Shown: positions 42,170-51,957 of the stretch, in pieces
Layout: each line of letters opens with the position of its first letter
Position numbering within the stretch: position 1 is the first letter of the stretch
NCBI RefSeq assembly: GCF_900102695.1
Contig: NZ_FMVW01000003.1
Location: 186,001 to 250,000, forward strand
Source: Afifella marina DSM 2698
GTDB lineage: Bacteria > Pseudomonadota > Alphaproteobacteria > Rhizobiales > Afifellaceae
Direction: 5' to 3'
Length of the DNA stretch: 64,000 nucleotides
The notes under the pieces: model-generated
Databases searched by the model: none
What the model saw: only the letters and a program-made list of their open reading frames with translations
What the model was told of the DNA's origin: nothing
Made by a program: the position numbers and the translations under genes

Positions 42170-42943
42170 TCAACGGTTGTTGAATTGCGGCGAGCGCTTT
42201 TCCGTGAAGGCGAGCATGCCTTCTTTCTGGTCTTCGGTCGCAAACAGGGCCTGAAAGATCCGACGTTCGAAGCGAATGCCTTCCGCCATCGTCGTCTCAT
42301 AGGCGCGGTTGACGCTTTCCTTCGCCATCATGACGGCCGGAAGAGAGAAGGATGCGATCTTCTGAGCGGCCTTCACCGCCTCTTCCAGGACATCTCCGAC
42401 GGGCACGACACGGGAGACGAGGCCAGCGCGCTCTGCCTCGTCAGCCTCCATGAGACGCCCAGTCAGGCACATATCCATCGCTTTCGCCTTGCCGACGAAG
42501 CGGGTGAGGCGCTGGGTTCCGCCGGAGCCCGGGATGACACCGAGGCTGATTTCCGGCTGACCGAACTTCGCCGTTTCCGCCGCGATGATGAAATCGCACA
42601 TCATCGCGAGCTCGCAGCCACCGCCGAGCGCATAACCGGCCACGGCCGCGACCAACGGCTTTCGTCGCTGGCCGACCTTGTCCCATTCGGAGATGAAATC
42701 GTCGCGATAGGCGGTGACGAAATCCAGCTCCTTCATTTCGGTGATGTCGGCACCCGCGGCAAAAGCCTTTTCGGAGCCAGTGATGACGATCGCACCGATC
42801 TTGTCGTCGGCCTCGAATTCGTCGAGTGCTGCATTGAGTTCAGCGACGAGACCGGCCGACAAGGCGTTGAGCGCATTCGGGCGGTTCAAGGTGATGAGCC
42901 CGGCGCGCCCGCGCCGCTCCACCAGAATATAATCGTAGGCCAT
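42170..42943 (-). CDS. Enoyl-CoA hydratase (crotonase family)
   Basis: 257 residues. The oxyanion-hole region [10 protein letters not shown] (61-70) and [13 protein letters not shown] (103-115) carry catalytic Glu111; [13 protein letters not shown] carries the second glutamate, Glu131. Both catalytic glutamates present argues for hydratase rather than another crotonase. This is the beta-oxidation/PHA-linked short-chain enoyl-CoA hydratase common in Hyphomicrobiales. ATG 42943 has AGGAGG upstream; the longer frame runs back toward mutM and is unlikely. It probably forms an operon with mutM. Confidence 0.94.
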   Translation of the reverse strand: MAYDYILVERRGRAGLITLNRPNALNALSAGLVAELNAALDEFEADDKIGAIVITGSEKAFAAGADITEMKELDFVTAYRDDFISEWDKVGQRRKPLVAAVAGYALGGGCELAMMCDFIIAAETAKFGQPEISLGVIPGSGGTQRLTRFVGKAKAMDMCLTGRLMEADEAERAGLVSRVVPVGDVLEEAVKAAQKIASFSLPAVMMAKESVNRAYETTMAEGIRFERRIFQALFATEDQKEGMLAFTEKRSPQFNNR

Positions 42944-43017
42944 GCCCCCTCCTGACTGACGTTTCCCTGGCGATAGCCGTAAAGCGGTTGCGCAAAAGCG
43001 GCAAGGCAACCTTGGCC

Positions 43018-43908
43018 TCATCTCTGACAGACAGGGCAATAGAACGTCGACCGGCCCGACTGCACGATACGGGAAACCACACCCGAACAGGTCGGCCGCG
43101 GGCACGGAAAATCTTCCCGGTCATAGACGGCAAAGCTCTCCTGGAAGCGGCCGACGGAGCCATCGGCCTGAACGTAATCGCGCAAGGAGGAGCCGCCCGC
43201 CGCGACCGCATCGGCAATGACGGCGCGGACTGCATCCACCAGCCGCGTCAGACGCGCGCTCGGCTCCCCATCCTGGCGCACCAAGGTTCCGGCCGCGCGC
43301 CGAGGAGACAGCCGCGCGCGCCATAGCGCCTCGCAAACATAAATGTTGCCGAGCCCGGCGATGACGCGCTGATCCATCAACACCGCCTTCAAGGGCGCCT
43401 TGCGGCCGGCGAACTTCGTCGCGAGCAGCGGGGCGGAGAGAGCATTGCCGGTCGGCTCCAGTCCGAGATGGGCGAAAAGCGGATGCTCCTCCAAATGGCC
43501 CGCTTCGCCGAGGGCCATGAAGCCGAAGCGGCGCGCGTCGTTGAAGACGAGATCGAGACCACCATCCAAATGAAACACGACATGATCGTGGACGGTCTTC
43601 TTTTTGTTGTCGAAATAGCGCCCTTCGGCCGGCGTCAGATTGAGGGATCCCTCGAATCGGAAGGAACCGGTCATGCCGAGATGCATGATGAGAATCGGGC
43701 CGCCAGCCGCGGTGTCGGTTTCCACCACAAGATATTTCGCACGGCGGCCGACATGGTCGATGCGGCGACCTTCAAGCGCGGCGGCAAAGCCGGGCGGCAG
43801 GGGAAACCGCAGATCCGGGCGGCGCAACTCGACCTTCTCGATCGACCGGCCTTCCAGAACCGGCGCCAGACCGCGCCTGATCGTTTCCACTTCCGGCAAT
43901 TCCGGCAT
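43018..43908 (-). CDS. mutM: Formamidopyrimidine-DNA glycosylase (Fpg)
   Basis: 296 residues. It must start Met-Pro-Glu-Leu-Pro-Glu because Pro2 is the catalytic nucleophile after Met removal and Glu3 is essential; ATG 43908 gives exactly this, while ATG 43914 two codons upstream would mask it. The lysine in the central LKAVLMDQR loop, the H2TH region and the C-terminal zinc finger C-X4-C-X16-C-X2-C (within the last 30 residues) are intact. It excises 8-oxoguanine. Confidence 0.96.
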   Translation of the reverse strand: MPELPEVETIRRGLAPVLEGRSIEKVELRRPDLRFPLPPGFAAALEGRRIDHVGRRAKYLVVETDTAAGGPILIMHLGMTGSFRFEGSLNLTPAEGRYFDNKKKTVHDHVVFHLDGGLDLVFNDARRFGFMALGEAGHLEEHPLFAHLGLEPTGNALSAPLLATKFAGRKAPLKAVLMDQRVIAGLGNIYVCEALWRARLSPRRAAGTLVRQDGEPSARLTRLVDAVRAVIADAVAAGGSSLRDYVQADGSVGRFQESFAVYDREDFPCPRPTCSGVVSRIVQSGRSTFYCPVCQR

Positions 43909-44028
43909 CGCCACTTATCCTTCATCTTTCCGCGTCACGCCGCATGGCGTGTCGCCAAGGCTTTCGTTATGGTCCGCGGCAACCGCGCCGCAACACCGGC
44001 GCCTCCGGATTTGTCCAGAGGATCAGCT

Positions 44029-44778
44029 ATGAGTGAAAAGACCCAGTTCGGCTACCAAGAGGTGCCGATGGAGGAAAAGCAGGGGCGTGTCGACGACGTC
44101 TTCCATTCCGTCGCTCGGCGCTACGACATCATGAACGACCTGATGTCGGGCGGCCTGCATCGGCTTTGGAAGAACGCCATGGTCTCCTGGCTCGCCCCGC
44201 CCCATTCGGGACGGCCCTACCGGGTGCTCGACATGGCCGGCGGCACCGGCGACATCGCCTTTCGCATCTCCGACCGCTCGCGCGGGCACGCCGAGATCAC
44301 GGTTGCCGACATCAACGGTTCGATGCTTGAAGTCTGCCGCGAGCGGGCCGAAAAGCACGGCTACACCAATCTCTCTTATGCGGAAGCCAACGCCGAGGAA
44401 TTGCCCTTCGAGGACAAGAGCTTCGACGCCTATACGATCGCTTTCGGCATCCGCAACGTGCCGCGGCTCGACAAGGCGCTGTCGGAAGCCTACCGCGTCC
44501 TGAAACCGGGTGGGCGTTTTCTGTGCCTGGAATTCACGCCGGTCTCCACGCCGGTGATCGCGCAGCTTTACGAGGCCTATTCCTTCCGCGTCATCCCGAT
44601 GATCGGGCAGGTCGTCACCGGCGATCGCGAATCCTATCAATATCTGGTGGAATCGATCCGCGTCTTCCCGAACAAGGAGCGTTTCGCCAGCATGATCTCC
44701 GACGCCGGCTTTGAGCGCGTCAGCTATCGTGACTATACAACCGGCGTCGTTGCCCTGCATTCGGGCTGGAAGCTCTAA
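44029..44778 (+). CDS. ubiE: Demethylmenaquinone/2-polyprenyl-6-methoxy-benzoquinol methyltransferase UbiE
   Basis: 249 residues. UbiE signatures are seen in [16 protein letters not shown] at the N-terminus, [12 protein letters not shown] (SAM site), and [20 protein letters not shown] and [12 protein letters not shown] further on. C-methylation in ubiquinone (and menaquinone if made) synthesis. The open frame extends upstream over the divergent mutM start, but ATG 44029 fits the family. ubiB follows after 27 bases, the common order in this group. Confidence 0.96.
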   Translation: MSEKTQFGYQEVPMEEKQGRVDDVFHSVARRYDIMNDLMSGGLHRLWKNAMVSWLAPPHSGRPYRVLDMAGGTGDIAFRISDRSRGHAEITVADINGSMLEVCRERAEKHGYTNLSYAEANAEELPFEDKSFDAYTIAFGIRNVPRLDKALSEAYRVLKPGGRFLCLEFTPVSTPVIAQLYEAYSFRVIPMIGQVVTGDRESYQYLVESIRVFPNKERFASMISDAGFERVSYRDYTTGVVALHSGWKL

Positions 44779-44805
44779 CGCGATAAAGCTCTAAGGTCGC
44801 ACAGC

Positions 44806-46377
44806 GTGCTCAATCTCATCCGCCTCACAAAGGCGGGCTTTCATATCGTCCGCGCCGGCGCGCTTGGCTTCGTCGATGTCGACGAGGTGCCGCCGGTCGC
44901 GGCCCGTTTTGTACGTTTCGCGCGGCTTTTCGAGCCACGCGGGCTTTCGGATACCGAACGCGGCCGGCGCCTTTCGGCCCGGCTTCACCGGCTCGGTCCC
45001 TCCTATGTGAAGCTTGGGCAGTTCCTGGCCACGCGGGCGGATATCGTCGGCAACGATGCCGCCGAAGCCCTCTCGGGCCTCAAGGATGAGATGCCGCCCT
45101 TCCCGACGGAAGAGGCCAAGGCGATCATCGAGATCAATCTCGGCCGCAAGGTGGAGGAGATTTTCACCTCCTTCTCAGAGCCCGTGGCGGCCGCCTCCAT
45201 CGCCCAGGTTCACCACGCGACGCGGCTCGTCGACGGCGAGGAGCGTGAAGTCGCCGTCAAGGTGCTGCGTCCGCATGTGCGGGGTGGCTTTCAGCGCGAT
45301 CTGGAGACGTTTTATGCGGGGGCGCGCTTCCTGGAGCGGCTTTCGGCGGAAGGCAAACGGCTGAAGCCTGTCGCCGTCGTGCAATCGCTCGAACGCACCG
45401 TGCTCCTGGAAATGGATCTGCGCCTGGAAGCCGCGGCCTATTCGGAGCTGTCGGAAAACATCATCGGGGAAACGGAATTCCGCGTGCCGGCCGTCGATTG
45501 GGCCCATACCGGCCGCGACGTCCTGACGATGGAGTGGATCAACGGCATCAAGCTCCGGAATACCGCGGGCATCATCGAGGCCGGAATCGATCGCCAGAAC
45601 CTCGCCCGCATCGTCGTGCAGTCGTTCCTGCGCCATGCGTTGCGGGACGGTTTTTTCCACGCCGACATGCACGAGGGCAATCTCTTCGTGGACCGGGAAG
45701 GACGTCTCGTCGCCGTCGATCTCGGCATTATGGGGCGCATCGGACCGAAGGAGCGGCGCTTCCTCGCCGAGGTTCTCTACGGCTTCATCAAGCGCGACTA
45801 TCTCAAGATCGCCAAGCTGCATATCGAGATCGGCTATGTGCCGCCGATCCATTCGGCGGAAGATTTTGCGCAGGCGCTCAGAGCGATCGGCGAGCCGATC
45901 CACGGCCAGCGCGCGAGTGAAATCTCCATGGCGCGGCTTCTCGGTCTCCTCTTCGAGGTGACGGCACTCTTCAACATGCAGACGCGGCCGGAGCTGATCC
46001 TGCTGCAGAAAACCATGGTCGTGGTGGAAGGCGTCGCCCGGCGTCTCGATCCGGATTTCGACATGTGGGCAGCGGCCGATCCCGTCGTCACGGAGTGGAT
46101 CTCCCGCCATCTCGGCCCCGTCGGGCGTCTTGAAGAGGCGGCGGATTCCCTGCGCGAGATCGGCAAATTCGTCGAGCACCTGCCGGACACTTTGACCCGC
46201 GTGGAATCGGCCGTCGACCGGCTCGCGGCGTTCTCCGCCGGCGGCATCAAGCTCGACGACCAGACGGTCGACCGGCTCGCCGACGCCGGAACGCACGAGC
46301 TCTTCTGGACGCGCTGGGCGGTGCGGCTCGGCGGGCTTGCGCTCGTCGTCATGGCGGTCGCCTCTCTGTGGCGCTAA
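44806..46377 (+). CDS. ubiB: UbiB-type atypical kinase/ATPase for ubiquinone biosynthesis
   Basis: 523 residues starting from GTG 44806. The KxGQ motif (Lys69-Gln72, YVKLGQFLATR) and the Ala-rich loop AAASIAQVHHA of the ADCK/UbiB family are present, then HADMHEGNLFV and VAVDLGIMG for metal binding. The C-terminal hydrophobic segment (about 500-520) anchors it in the membrane. It supports CoQ precursor extraction in the Ubi complex. It runs on to coaBC 40 bases downstream. Confidence 0.95.
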   Translation: MLNLIRLTKAGFHIVRAGALGFVDVDEVPPVAARFVRFARLFEPRGLSDTERGRRLSARLHRLGPSYVKLGQFLATRADIVGNDAAEALSGLKDEMPPFPTEEAKAIIEINLGRKVEEIFTSFSEPVAAASIAQVHHATRLVDGEEREVAVKVLRPHVRGGFQRDLETFYAGARFLERLSAEGKRLKPVAVVQSLERTVLLEMDLRLEAAAYSELSENIIGETEFRVPAVDWAHTGRDVLTMEWINGIKLRNTAGIIEAGIDRQNLARIVVQSFLRHALRDGFFHADMHEGNLFVDREGRLVAVDLGIMGRIGPKERRFLAEVLYGFIKRDYLKIAKLHIEIGYVPPIHSAEDFAQALRAIGEPIHGQRASEISMARLLGLLFEVTALFNMQTRPELILLQKTMVVVEGVARRLDPDFDMWAAADPVVTEWISRHLGPVGRLEEAADSLREIGKFVEHLPDTLTRVESAVDRLAAFSAGGIKLDDQTVDRLADAGTHELFWTRWAVRLGGLALVVMAVASLWR

Positions 46378-46417
46378 AACAGGGCGAGCGACCGGCTTTT
46401 TCGACGGAGCGGCAGGC

Positions 46418-47650
46418 ATGACGAAACTCAAGGACAAGCGCATCCTGCTCGTCATCGGCGGCGGTATCGCCGCCTACAAATGCCTGGAGCTCATCCGCCT
46501 CTTGAAGAAGGCGGGGGCGTCGGTCAGCACCGTCATGACCAAGGCGGCGCAGGAATTCGTGACGCCACTCGCCGTCGGCGCCTTGAGCCACGAACCGGTT
46601 TTCAGCGAGCTCTTCGACCGTCAGGCAGAGGAAGATATCGGCCATATCCGGCTGTCGCGGCAGACGGATCTCATCGTCGTGGCGCCGGCGACGGCGGACC
46701 GGATGGCGCGGCTTGCCGCCGGCCTTGCCGACGATCTCGCAGGTGCCGTGCTGCTTGCAAGCGACAAGCCCGTGCTTCTCGCCCCTGCCATGAATCCCAG
46801 GATGTGGGCGCATCCGGCGACACGGCGCAACGTCGCGCAGCTTCACAGCGACGGATACGGCTTCATGGGCCCGGAAGCCGGGGAAATGGCGGAAAGGGAT
46901 GAGAGCGGCGAAGGCCGGATGAGCGAGCCACAGGCGATCTTTGCAGAGATCGTCCGGCGTCTCGGCAGCGATGTCGACACATCCGCGGCTTTGCGACCGC
47001 TATCGGGCCGGCGCGTTCTCGTCACCTCCGGTCCAACGCACGAGCCGATCGACCCGGTTCGCTATCTCGCCAACAGATCTTCCGGGCGGCAGGGGCATGC
47101 CATCGCTGCCGCTTTTGCCAGAGCCGGTGCGCATGTGACACTTGTTTCCGGGCCGGTCACGATCCCGGCGCCGGAAGGCGTGGACCTCGTGGCGGTGGAG
47201 ACGGCGCGCGAGATGCTGGCAGCTGTCGAAGCCGCACTTCCCGTCGATATCGCAGTTCTCGCCGCAGCCGTCGCCGACTGGCGCACGGCGGAAGAAGCGG
47301 AGCGGAAACTGAAGAAGACGCAAACGGGCGCTCCGGCCCTCACCCTGGTGGAAAACCCGGATATCCTGGCGACGCTCTCCCGGCACGAGATGCGTCCGCG
47401 CCTCGTCGTCGGCTTCGCGGCAGAGACCAATGACGTCGTTGCCCACGCCCGCGCCAAACTTCAACGCAAGGGCTGCGACTTCATCCTCGCCAACGATGTC
47501 TCGCCCGCGACCGGAATCATGGGCGGCACGGAAAACGCCGTGCAGCTCATCGGGCCTGCGAGCCACGAAGAATGGCCGCGGATGAGCAAAGAGGCCGTGG
47601 CGGAACGGCTCGTCGCACAGCTCGGCTCGGAGCTTGCCACCAAGATGTGA
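46418..47650 (+). CDS. coaBC: Bifunctional phosphopantothenoylcysteine decarboxylase/synthetase
   Basis: 410 residues. The N-terminal CoaC flavoprotein half has GGGIAAYK (14-21), catalytic His76 in DIGHIRLS, and PAMNPRMW (123-130). The C-terminal CoaB half has TSGPTHEPIDPVRY and SSGRQGHAIA. The loop before GRMSEP reads GEMAERDESGE, so the Cys found in the E. coli enzyme at this place is missing (see finding). It makes 4'-phosphopantetheine for CoA. ATG 46418 gives family length. The ubiE-ubiB-coaBC run is a conserved alphaproteobacterial order, often followed by dut; here dut is elsewhere. Confidence 0.94.
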   Translation: MTKLKDKRILLVIGGGIAAYKCLELIRLLKKAGASVSTVMTKAAQEFVTPLAVGALSHEPVFSELFDRQAEEDIGHIRLSRQTDLIVVAPATADRMARLAAGLADDLAGAVLLASDKPVLLAPAMNPRMWAHPATRRNVAQLHSDGYGFMGPEAGEMAERDESGEGRMSEPQAIFAEIVRRLGSDVDTSAALRPLSGRRVLVTSGPTHEPIDPVRYLANRSSGRQGHAIAAAFARAGAHVTLVSGPVTIPAPEGVDLVAVETAREMLAAVEAALPVDIAVLAAAVADWRTAEEAERKLKKTQTGAPALTLVENPDILATLSRHEMRPRLVVGFAAETNDVVAHARAKLQRKGCDFILANDVSPATGIMGGTENAVQLIGPASHEEWPRMSKEAVAERLVAQLGSELATKM

Positions 47651-47657
47651 TGCGCCT

Positions 47658-47684
47658 CGGCCGCGCTGATCGCGGCCGGGCTTT
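47658..47684 (+). terminator. Hairpin between convergent coaBC and glgP
   Basis: CGGCCGCG (47658-47665) and CGCGGCCG (47671-47678) pair around a 5-base loop; a short CTTT follows. It lies in the 47-base convergent gap and probably ends coaBC transcripts. Confidence 0.55.
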
Positions 47685-47697
47685 CACATCTCGCCGG

Positions 47698-50169
47698 CTA
47701 CTCGCCGCCCTGATTGATCTCTTTCGCCGAAGGCGTCTCGACGTTCCAGATCTCGCGAGCGTAATCGCGAATGGCGCGGTCTGCAGAGAACCAGCCGACA
47801 CGTGCCGTGTTCAAGATCGTACGACGCGTCCAGTCCTCTTTGTCCATGAACGCGCGGTCGACCTTGCGCTGCTCGTCGAGATAGGCGGCGAAATCCGCCG
47901 TGACGAAGAAATAATCGTCATAGGAGAGCCGGTCGACGATGGCCCGGAAGCGGTTCGGATCCTCAGGCGAGAAAACGCCTGAGCCGATCGCATCGAGAAC
48001 CGTCTTGAGGGTCTCGTTGCCGTCGATGACGGCGCGCGAATCGTAGCCGGAGATCCGATAATTGGCGACGTCCTCCGCGGTCAGGCCGAAGATATGGATG
48101 TTTTCGCGCCCGACCCGATCACAGATCTCGACATTCGCGCCATCGAGCGTGCCGATCGTCAGCGCACCATTGAGAGCAAGCTTCATGTTGCCGGTGCCGG
48201 AGGCTTCCATGCCAGCCGTCGAGATCTGCTCGGATAGATCGGCCGCGGGGATGATGCGCTCGGCGGTCGAGACGTTGTAGTTCGGCAGGAAGACGATCTT
48301 GAGCCTGTCGCCGATTACGGGGTCGCTGTTGACGGCCCGCGCGACGTCGTTGATCAACTTGATGATCAGCTTCGCCATCTCGTAGCCTGGCGCGGCCTTG
48401 CCGCCGAAGATCTTGACACGCGGCGTCCAGTCGGCAGCCGGATCGTTGCGGATGGCAAAATACTGCGCCACGGCCTCCATGATGTTGAGGAGCTGGCGCT
48501 TGTATTCGTGCATGCGCTTGATCTGCACGTCGAACATGGCGTCCGGCGAGACATGGATGCCGACGCGGCTCTGGATCTCCGCCACCAGACGGCATTTGTT
48601 CTCGTGCTTGGCGGCACGGAAGCGCTCGCGGAACGCGGCATCCTCTGCATAGGGCGCCACCGCTTCGATGGCCTCCAGATCACCGATCCAATCCTCGCCG
48701 ATGGTCTCGATCAGGAGATCGCTCAAGGGCTTGTTGCACGAATGCAGCCAGCGGCGCGGCGTGACACCGTTGGTGACGCCGAGGATCCGGCTTGGATAGA
48801 GCGAATCGAGATCTTGGAAGACCGTCTGCTTCATCAGATCGGCGTGCAAGGCCGAGACGCCGTTGACGCGGTGGCTGCCGACGAAAGCGAGATGCCCCAT
48901 CCGCACGCCCTGACCGTTGGTGTGATCGACGATACGCACCCGCTCCAGATCGAGCGTGCGCTTGGCGGCGGCCGCCGTTCGCAGATGCTGCTCGTCGATC
49001 CAGCGAATGATGTCGAGATGGCGTGGCAGGACGGAGCCAAAAAGCTGCAGCGACCAGCGCTCCAGAGCTTCCGGCATCAAGGTGTGGTTGGTGTAGGAGA
49101 GCGTTTCGCGTGTGAGCTGGAACGCCACCTCCATCGACAGGCCGTGCGTGTCGACGAGAAGGCGCATGAGCTCGGCGACCGCGATTGCGGGATGCGTGTC
49201 GTTGAGCTGGATCGCCACCTTCTCCGGAAGCTTGCTGATGTCGTCATGAGACGACAGGTAGCGACGCAGAAGATCCTGCAACGATGCAGAGGTGAAGAAG
49301 AACTCCTGACGCAGGCGGAGGTTCTTGCCTTCCTCCGTGGTGTCGTCCGGGTAGAGGATGCGCGACACCGTCTCGGCGCGCACCGCCGCCTCCATCGCGG
49401 AGAGATATTCGCCGCGGTTGAAGCGGTCGAGATCGACGCGCTTGGCAGGCTTGCCGGCCCAGAGCCGGAGCGTGTTGACATGGCGCCCGCGCCAGCCGGC
49501 GATCGGGGTGTCGTAGGCCGCGGCCAGCATGACTTCCGCCGGGTGCCAGACGGCCTTGCCTTCCGGCGTGGTGATGACCTCGCCGCCGAAGGGAATGTTG
49601 TAGATGACTTCGGGGCGCTCGAATTCCCAATTGTGGCCCGTGACCAGCCAATCCTCCGGCTCCTCCGCCTGCCAGCCGTCGTGAATGGACTGACGAAAGA
49701 GGCCGTTCTCGTAGCGGATGCCATAGCCGTGCGCCGGTATGCCCAGGGTCGACATGGAATCGAGGAAACAGGCCGCGAGGCGCCCAAGGCCGCCATTGCC
49801 CAAAGCTGCGTCGGGTTCGGAGCGCAGGATCTCGTCGTAATCGGCGCCGAGTTCCGTCAGCGCTTCACGCACAGGCGCCTCGAGTCCGAGATTGATGATC
49901 GTGTCTTTGAGCAGACGGCCGATCAGAAATTCCATCGACAGGTAGTAGACCCGCTTCTGGTCCTGCTCGTAGGCACGGCGGGTGGAGGCCATCCAATGAT
50001 CAACAAGCTGATCCCGGACCGCCAGAATGAGCGCTGCGCTCCAATCCTGCCGGACCGAATGCTCCGGATCCTTGCCGACCGCATATTTCAGCTTCTCGAT
50101 GATGAGCCTTTTCACATCTTCCGCATCCTCGATGCGGCGCGAAAGAGTGACGGCTGTCGCTGCATTCAT
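47698..50169 (-). CDS. glgP: Glycogen/starch/alpha-glucan phosphorylase
   Basis: 823 residues (E. coli GlgP 815). GT35 features include GNGGLGRLAACFLDS near residue 100, QLNDTHPAIAVAELMRLL in the middle, and the PLP-lysine site GTGNMKLALNGALTIGT near residue 630. It phosphorolyses alpha-1,4-glucan to glucose-1-phosphate, feeding Pgm. ATG 50169 with an upstream GGAGC; the longer frame to 50307 crosses an inverted-repeat region and lacks homology. It lies about 10 kb from the main glycogen cluster and alone on its transcript. Confidence 0.96.
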   Translation of the reverse strand: MNAATAVTLSRRIEDAEDVKRLIIEKLKYAVGKDPEHSVRQDWSAALILAVRDQLVDHWMASTRRAYEQDQKRVYYLSMEFLIGRLLKDTIINLGLEAPVREALTELGADYDEILRSEPDAALGNGGLGRLAACFLDSMSTLGIPAHGYGIRYENGLFRQSIHDGWQAEEPEDWLVTGHNWEFERPEVIYNIPFGGEVITTPEGKAVWHPAEVMLAAAYDTPIAGWRGRHVNTLRLWAGKPAKRVDLDRFNRGEYLSAMEAAVRAETVSRILYPDDTTEEGKNLRLRQEFFFTSASLQDLLRRYLSSHDDISKLPEKVAIQLNDTHPAIAVAELMRLLVDTHGLSMEVAFQLTRETLSYTNHTLMPEALERWSLQLFGSVLPRHLDIIRWIDEQHLRTAAAAKRTLDLERVRIVDHTNGQGVRMGHLAFVGSHRVNGVSALHADLMKQTVFQDLDSLYPSRILGVTNGVTPRRWLHSCNKPLSDLLIETIGEDWIGDLEAIEAVAPYAEDAAFRERFRAAKHENKCRLVAEIQSRVGIHVSPDAMFDVQIKRMHEYKRQLLNIMEAVAQYFAIRNDPAADWTPRVKIFGGKAAPGYEMAKLIIKLINDVARAVNSDPVIGDRLKIVFLPNYNVSTAERIIPAADLSEQISTAGMEASGTGNMKLALNGALTIGTLDGANVEICDRVGRENIHIFGLTAEDVANYRISGYDSRAVIDGNETLKTVLDAIGSGVFSPEDPNRFRAIVDRLSYDDYFFVTADFAAYLDEQRKVDRAFMDKEDWTRRTILNTARVGWFSADRAIRDYAREIWNVETPSAKEINQGGE

Positions 50170-50228
50170 GATCGCGCTCCTCGCGATTGTGGCCCGACGC
50201 GCATGCGCATCCAGGCAAGTTGTCACCC

Positions 50229-50281
50229 ACACAAACGGCCGTGACAGCTGACCGGCCGGGCGGGATCCATGACGTTTGTGT
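50229..50281. repeat. 9-bp inverted repeat between matB and glgP
   Basis: ACACAAACG (50229-50237) and CGTTTGTGT (50273-50281) are exact complements. Inside the 35-base spacer, GGCCG (50237-50241) and CGGCC (50253-50257) form a second nested pair around a TGACAGCTGAC core. It lies 60-112 bases upstream of glgP and 33 bases past the matB stop. It could be a glgP leader structure, an operator, or the matB 3' hairpin. Confidence 0.45.
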
Positions 50282-50313
50282 TCGTGGCTTTGCAATCCCG
50301 GGGGCAAACCACC

Positions 50314-51900
50314 CTACGATTGCTTGCCTACAGGAATCGGCCGATCCTTGCCTGCCTCAATTTCCTGCAGCACCTGGCTGAATTGCGCGCGCAACTTGCT
50401 CTTCTCGACCTTCCCCATGGCGTTGCGAGGCAGGTCTTCGACGAAAATAAGAGCCTTCGGTTGCTTAAAGCTTGCCAGTTTTTGCGCAAGGACCGCGCTC
50501 AGCTTTTCAGCTTCGGGCGCTTCTTCCGCCGCGGGGACCACAAGAGCGATCACCGCCTCCCCGAAATCGGGATGCGGAACCCCGATCACCGCTGATTCCA
50601 GCACGCCCGCGCAGTCATCGAGGACAATTTCGATCTCCTTCGGATAGATGTTCAAACCGCCGGAGATGATAAGGTCCTTGGCCCGTCCGACGATGTGGAC
50701 ATAGCCGGCTTCGTCGATGAGGCCGAGATCTCCCGTGCGAAACCACCCATCATGGAATTCCTCCGCCGTCTTCTCCGGCATGCGCCAATAGCCCTTAAAA
50801 ACGTTCGGTCCTTTCACTTCGATGACGCCGATCTCGCTCATCTTCTTTTGCGAACCCGTCTCCGGATCGGCGATGCGGAGATCGACGCCCGGCAAGGGCA
50901 GGCCGACCGTCCCGGGTCGGCGATCACCCTCATAAGGAGTCGACGTGTTCATGCTCGTTTCCGTCATACCGTAGCGTTCCAAGACCGCATGGCCGGTCCG
51001 TTCGAGAAAAGCAGCATGGGTTGCAGGTAGGAGGGGTGCGGAACCGGAAATGAAAAGTCGTACTTCTTGCACCAGTTTGTGCACTAGGCGCGGATCGTCA
51101 AGAAGACGAGTGTAAAATGTCGGCACCCCCATCATCACCGTGGCTTGCGGCAGCGCCTCGATCACTAGGTCGAGATCGAAGCGGGGCAGGAAAATCATCG
51201 ACGCCCCGGCGGCAAGAACGACATTGCACGCCGTGAAAAGACCGTGGGTGTGGAAGACCGGCAGCGCGTGGAGAAGGACGTCATCTCCGGAGAACTGCCA
51301 GAGGTCCGTCAAGGTGAGGGCATTAGAGACGAGGTTGTCGTGGCTCAGCATCGCGCCCTTGGAACGGCCGGTCGTGCCGGACGTGTAGAGGATCGCGGCG
51401 AGATCGTCGTCGGCCCGCGCCAGCGTCTTGAATTGATCGCCGGCCGAAACGGTGAGCCGGTCGAGGCTCCCCGAGGCTTTTTCGCGCTTCTTGCGCACGC
51501 CGAGCGTCTCGAGCCGGGCCCCAGCCTCTTCCGCGATAGGCGAAAGGATCTCCGCTTTGGCCGGATCGCAGACAAAGAGGGCCGGCTCCGCATCGTTCAG
51601 AAAATACGCGACCTCCGCCGACGTGTAGGCGGTGTTGAGAGGCAGGAAGACGGCACCAGCGCGCACGGTCCCGAGATAGAGAAGCACCGCCTCGATGCTC
51701 TTTTCGACCTGAACGGCGACGCGGTCGCCGGGCTTCACGCCGAGCTTGACGAGCGCATTGGCAAAACGGGCGGAGCCTTTTTCCACGTCCGCATAACTGA
51801 GACTTCGCCCGTCCGTCAGCCGCGCAAAGGGCGCGGTTTTGGTCGCGGCGGGAAAAAGGGCGGCAAGGCGGGTATAGAGATTGCGATCCATGACCGGCAT
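50314..51900 (-). CDS. matB: Malonyl-CoA synthetase MatB
   Basis: 528 residues of the acyl-CoA synthetase (ANL) family. The AMP motif YTSGTTGRSKGA, core ERYGMTETSMNTSTPYEG (MatB-characteristic), FRTGDLG and the catalytic Lys region PRNAMGKVEK are seen. It activates malonate with CoA and ATP. The gene follows a TRAP-type binding protein by 57 bases, suggesting uptake and activation of the same dicarboxylate. No malonyl-CoA decarboxylase is seen in the window. The start could be ATG 51900 or the next Met three codons on. Confidence 0.92.
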   Translation of the reverse strand: MPVMDRNLYTRLAALFPAATKTAPFARLTDGRSLSYADVEKGSARFANALVKLGVKPGDRVAVQVEKSIEAVLLYLGTVRAGAVFLPLNTAYTSAEVAYFLNDAEPALFVCDPAKAEILSPIAEEAGARLETLGVRKKREKASGSLDRLTVSAGDQFKTLARADDDLAAILYTSGTTGRSKGAMLSHDNLVSNALTLTDLWQFSGDDVLLHALPVFHTHGLFTACNVVLAAGASMIFLPRFDLDLVIEALPQATVMMGVPTFYTRLLDDPRLVHKLVQEVRLFISGSAPLLPATHAAFLERTGHAVLERYGMTETSMNTSTPYEGDRRPGTVGLPLPGVDLRIADPETGSQKKMSEIGVIEVKGPNVFKGYWRMPEKTAEEFHDGWFRTGDLGLIDEAGYVHIVGRAKDLIISGGLNIYPKEIEIVLDDCAGVLESAVIGVPHPDFGEAVIALVVPAAEEAPEAEKLSAVLAQKLASFKQPKALIFVEDLPRNAMGKVEKSKLRAQFSQVLQEIEAGKDRPIPVGKQS

Positions 51901-51957
51901 TCAGGCAGCTCACGCGTCCTTGAACAAGAGGTGGCGCGGCCGCAGCCAGAAAGGCCT

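Noticed and set aside
43936-43951. CACGCC-GCAT-GGCGTG hairpin between divergent mutM and ubiE
   Set aside because: A 6-bp GC-rich stem is common by chance in this composition; nothing further supports a regulatory role.
47561-47801. Small frames across the coaBC/glgP junction
   Set aside because: They overlap the ends of two well-supported genes and lack start signals.
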